7,650 nt of DNA, taken from the NCBI GenBank assembly GCA_029865515.1, contig JAOUGQ010000131.1:1-7650 (forward strand), written 5' to 3'. Under the pieces are notes generated by a model. The model saw only the letters and a program-made list of their open reading frames with translations. It was not told where the DNA came from and searched no databases. The DNA is from Nitrospirota bacterium. GTDB taxonomy: Bacteria > Nitrospirota > Nitrospiria > Nitrospirales > UBA8639. Position numbers and translations under genes: made by a program. The stretch's first letter is position 1, and every line of letters begins with the position of its first letter. Positions 5,189 to 7,650 of this stretch are shown here, in pieces.

Positions 5189-7650
5189 GTGTTCAATATC
5201 GATTCACAAAACCCCGTCTTGAAAAAAGGCTGTTTATCCCCTTTTAATTATGATCTCCTCTCTCTCTTTCTGATGGGATGTTTCGTCTTTCTGCTTCCTT
5301 CCCTGGGATGGACGGATACGCGTGGTGGCAACATGAAACGCGAGGGGCCAGCTCAATACGTTGTGGAGACCCAGGGAAAATCCTGGGCTGTCATTATTGG
5401 AGTTGATAATTATCTGAATCTTTCTCCGCTCTCCTACGCTGTCGATGACGCCAAGGCCGTAGCTACTGTTCTTACCCGCCAAGGATTTAAAGTCACCCCG
5501 CTTTACAATAAACAAGCCACCCGACAGGCCATTCTTCGCGAGTTACGCGAGGACCTTTTAACGCGGGTTCAAAAAGAAGACCGCGTGCTGATCTTTTTTG
5601 CAGGACATATTGGTGAAGTTAAAAGCAAGGGAGGGGGCCAGCCTGTGGGATATATGATGCCCGTCGATACTGAGCCAGGGCGTCTCGTTGACACGGCTAT
5701 GAGTATGGCGCTTCTTCGTGAACTTTCGGATGCAATTCCGGCAAAACAGGTCTTGTTTCTGATTGATATTTGCTATGGGGGCATCCCCGGGCGAAACCTT
5801 CGTTCACTTCCCCCCATGACCAAAGACTATCTGCAAGTGCTTACTCGGGAACCGGCGCGCCAATTAATTACTGCTGGAGGGACAGGGCAACAAGCATTGG
5901 CAGGACCGAAGTGGAAGCATAGCGTGTTCACATACTATCTTCTGGAAGCCATAGGAAAAGGATATGGCGATCTGAACGGCGACGGGATCATTCCTGCATC
6001 GGAACTCTTCGCCTATCTCGACGAACATGTTCAATCAGCCGCTCTGTCTCATAATCATGTTCAACGCCCGGAAATGTGGAATCTTTCCCAGGATGATAAG
6101 GGTGAGTTTATCTTTGTTCCGGAAAAAACCTCTTCCCGACCACAAGTCGTGCAAGCCCCAAAGGATAGCGGGAACAAGAACAATCCTGAAACTGGGACAA
6201 TCGAGACCATTGTGAGTCTCTTTAAAAATTTAGGAAACCCTTTGGATGTTTTCACAAATAATACCCCGTCTGTAACGAAAAAAGAGATGAAGAACCAGAA
6301 AACGCTAGCAGAGGTTGATGCCGACTTGAAGGCGCAACGTGAAAAAAATGAATTACAGGCACAACAATTGTTGAAGGAGCAACAACAGCGAGAGAAGGAA
6401 CTCGAGGCCCAATTGGCGGAGGCCCAGCAGCTGGCGGCGGAAGAGGAGCGGCGACGACTGGCGGCTGAACAGGCCCGTCAGGAAAAAGAGGTCCTGTTGG
6501 CCCAACAACAGGCAGCCTTAAAAGCGGAACAAGCCCGGCTGGCCGCCGAAGAGGAACAACGCAAACAGGCCTTAGCCGAAAAAGAACAAACCCGCCTCGC
6601 CCAATTGGCGGAGGCCCAGCGGCTGGCGGCGGAAGAGGAGCGGCGACGGGTGGCCGCGGAACAGGCCCGCCAGGAACAAGAGACCCTCCTGGCCCAACAT
6701 CAGGCAGCCTTAAAAGCGGAACAGGCCCGGCTGGCGGCGGAAGAGGAGCAGCGAAAACTGGCCTTAGCTCAATTGGCGGAAGCCCAGCGGATGGCGGCGG
6801 AAGAGGAACGACGACGGGTGGCCGCGGAACAGGCCCGCCAGGAGCAAGAAGCGCTGCTGGCCCAACAACAAGCGGCCTTGAAGGCCGAACAAGCGCGGCT
6901 GGCCGCCGAAGAGGAGCGGCGCAAGCAGGTCTTGGCTCAAAAAGAACAAGAACTCCAAACACAACTAGCCGAAGCCAGACGCCTGGCCGCTGAAGCCAAG
7001 GAACAGCAGCAGCGGCTGGCGGCGGAAGAGGAGCGGCGACGGGTGGCTGCGGAACAGGCCCGCCGCGAACAAGAGGCCATCCTGGCGCAAGAAGAGCAGC
7101 GCAAACGGGTCTTAGCTCAACAGGAGCAAACCCGCCTGGCTCAACTGGCCGAAGCCCAGCGAGTAGCGGCCGAACAGACCCGGCTGGCGGCGGAAGAGGA
7201 GCAGCGTAAACGGGTCTTAGCTCAACAGGAGCAAACCCGCCTGGCTCAATTGGCCGAAGCCCAGCGGGTGGCGGCCGAACAGGCGAGGCTGGCGGCGCAA
7301 GAAGAACAACGCAAACAAGTCGCTGAAGCGCGGCGCCTGGCAGCCTTGGAGGAAGAACGGCGACGGGTGGCTGCGGAACAGGCTCGCCAACGACAAGAGG
7401 CGGCCTTAAAAGCGGAACAGGCCCGGTTGGCCGCGGAAGAGGAACAACGCAAACAAGCGGCTGAAGCCCGGCGCCTGGCAGCCTTGGAGGAAGACCGGCG
7501 ACGGGCAGCGGCCGAACAGGCCCGCAAGGAACAAGAGGCAAAAGTGGCGTCACCTCAGGTGATTTCCAAAGGTGGAGAGAATAAGCCTTTCGAGTCTTCA
7601 GAGGGATCTCAAGCACCCGGTGTTGCTACCATCATTATGACTCCTCCAAC
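5189..7650 (+). CDS. Exported caspase-family (C14) protein with long coiled-coil tail, 3' partial
   Basis: At least 820 codons, running off the right edge. The first start after an in-frame TGA (5183-5185) is GTG at 5189, with GGAG at 5175-5178 ten bases upstream. Residues 10-41 look like a signal sequence or N-terminal anchor: two Lys, then a hydrophobic run LLSLFLMGCFVFLLPSLGW (23-41). A cleavage site is not clear. Residues about 65-310 form a caspase/C14 fold. SWAVIIGVDNY opens it; the catalytic His140 is in FFAGH and Cys195 in LIDICYGG, so the dyad is intact. FTYYLLEAI and the EF-hand-like loop DLNGDGIIPASE (261-272) follow. Residues about 372-785 are Ala/Glu/Gln/Arg-rich helical repeats of TolA-like type, predicted coiled coil or single alpha helix. 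They contain units starting QLAEAQR and ending in EQARLAAEEEQRK-type blocks. After 785 the sequence turns Ser/Pro/Gly-rich, suggesting a linker to another domain beyond the window. The likely role is envelope proteolysis of Arg/Lys sites, inferred from the family. Confidence 0.88.
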   Translation, partial: MFNIDSQNPVLKKGCLSPFNYDLLSLFLMGCFVFLLPSLGWTDTRGGNMKREGPAQYVVETQGKSWAVIIGVDNYLNLSPLSYAVDDAKAVATVLTRQGFKVTPLYNKQATRQAILRELREDLLTRVQKEDRVLIFFAGHIGEVKSKGGGQPVGYMMPVDTEPGRLVDTAMSMALLRELSDAIPAKQVLFLIDICYGGIPGRNLRSLPPMTKDYLQVLTREPARQLITAGGTGQQALAGPKWKHSVFTYYLLEAIGKGYGDLNGDGIIPASELFAYLDEHVQSAALSHNHVQRPEMWNLSQDDKGEFIFVPEKTSSRPQVVQAPKDSGNKNNPETGTIETIVSLFKNLGNPLDVFTNNTPSVTKKEMKNQKTLAEVDADLKAQREKNELQAQQLLKEQQQREKELEAQLAEAQQLAAEEERRRLAAEQARQEKEVLLAQQQAALKAEQARLAAEEEQRKQALAEKEQTRLAQLAEAQRLAAEEERRRVAAEQARQEQETLLAQHQAALKAEQARLAAEEEQRKLALAQLAEAQRMAAEEERRRVAAEQARQEQEALLAQQQAALKAEQARLAAEEERRKQVLAQKEQELQTQLAEARRLAAEAKEQQQRLAAEEERRRVAAEQARREQEAILAQEEQRKRVLAQQEQTRLAQLAEAQRVAAEQTRLAAEEEQRKRVLAQQEQTRLAQLAEAQRVAAEQARLAAQEEQRKQVAEARRLAALEEERRRVAAEQARQRQEAALKAEQARLAAEEEQRKQAAEARRLAALEEDRRRAAAEQARKEQEAKVASPQVISKGGENKPFESSEGSQAPGVATIIMTPP
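6410..7543 (+). repeat. Imperfect tandem repeats encoding the coiled-coil tail
   Basis: Repeat units begin at CAA-(C/T)T(G/A)-GC(G/C)-GA(A/G) at 6410, 6602, 6770, 6962, 7142 and 7247, giving periods of 192, 168, 192, 180 and 105 bases. All are multiples of three. The clearest recent duplication is the 105-bp one: CGGGTCTTAGCTCAACAGG occurs at 7106 and again at 7211, with near-identical flanks. The 168-bp shift also leaves long near-identical blocks around 6608 and 6776. The tract is visibly richer in G+C than the region upstream of the gene. Confidence 0.85.

Noticed and set aside
5276..5287. Lipobox-like LMGC in the caspase leader
   Set aside because: The Cys lies in the middle of the hydrophobic stretch and is followed by more hydrophobic residues, unlike a lipoprotein cleavage site.
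6252..7616. A 454-codon open frame on the minus strand, rich in Pro, Leu and Val
   Set aside because: It is the exact antisense of the caspase coiled-coil repeats. Repeated Ala/Glu/Gln/Arg codons leave the complementary frame free of stops. Its low-complexity protein has no motif or start signal of its own.

Overview
The window looks like a chromosomal segment of a flagellated, Gram-negative (diderm) bacterium. The evidence is a flagellar rod/hook-type protein, an outer-membrane beta-barrel with a signal peptide and C-terminal Phe, and two exported or membrane-anchored proteins. The mix of a MetA-pathway-type 'transporter' barrel, a SUMF1/FGE-domain membrane protein and a bacterial caspase homologue resembles what I know of Nitrospira-like (Nitrospirota) genomes. 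That assignment is an inference and needs a similarity search.

Layout, left to right. (1) Positions 1-59 may hold the last codons of a rightward gene. (2) A short flagellar rod/hook family protein lies on the minus strand (112-462), with a good match to a sigma-28 (FliA) promoter just upstream (516-542). (3) A divergent zinc-dependent medium-chain dehydrogenase follows (703-1656). (4) A tRNA-Thr(UGU) with encoded CCA lies at 1745-1820, with its own sigma-70-like promoter. (5) About 350 bases (1821-2170) have no convincing gene but carry several inverted repeats. (6) A membrane-anchored SUMF1/FGE-like protein lacking both catalytic cysteines is at 2171-3223. (7) Convergent to it on the minus strand is an outer-membrane beta-barrel of the phenol MetA family (3285-4559). 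(8) About 630 bases (4560-5188) form a divergent, largely AT-rich intergenic region with inverted repeats. (9) A large exported caspase-family (C14) protein runs off the right edge (5189 onward). It has an intact His/Cys dyad and an EF-hand-like loop, followed by about 410 residues of Ala/Glu/Gln/Arg-rich helical repeats.

There is no long operon: almost every gene appears to be its own transcription unit, with strands alternating. The most likely functional link is between the SUMF1-like protein and the caspase. Both are predicted to act outside the cytoplasm, and these two domain families are often neighbours or fused in bacteria. The barrel between them could share the same envelope compartment, but nothing in the sequence proves cooperation. 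The freshest observations are the sigma-28-type promoter on a stand-alone mini rod protein and the internally duplicated coiled-coil tail of the caspase.
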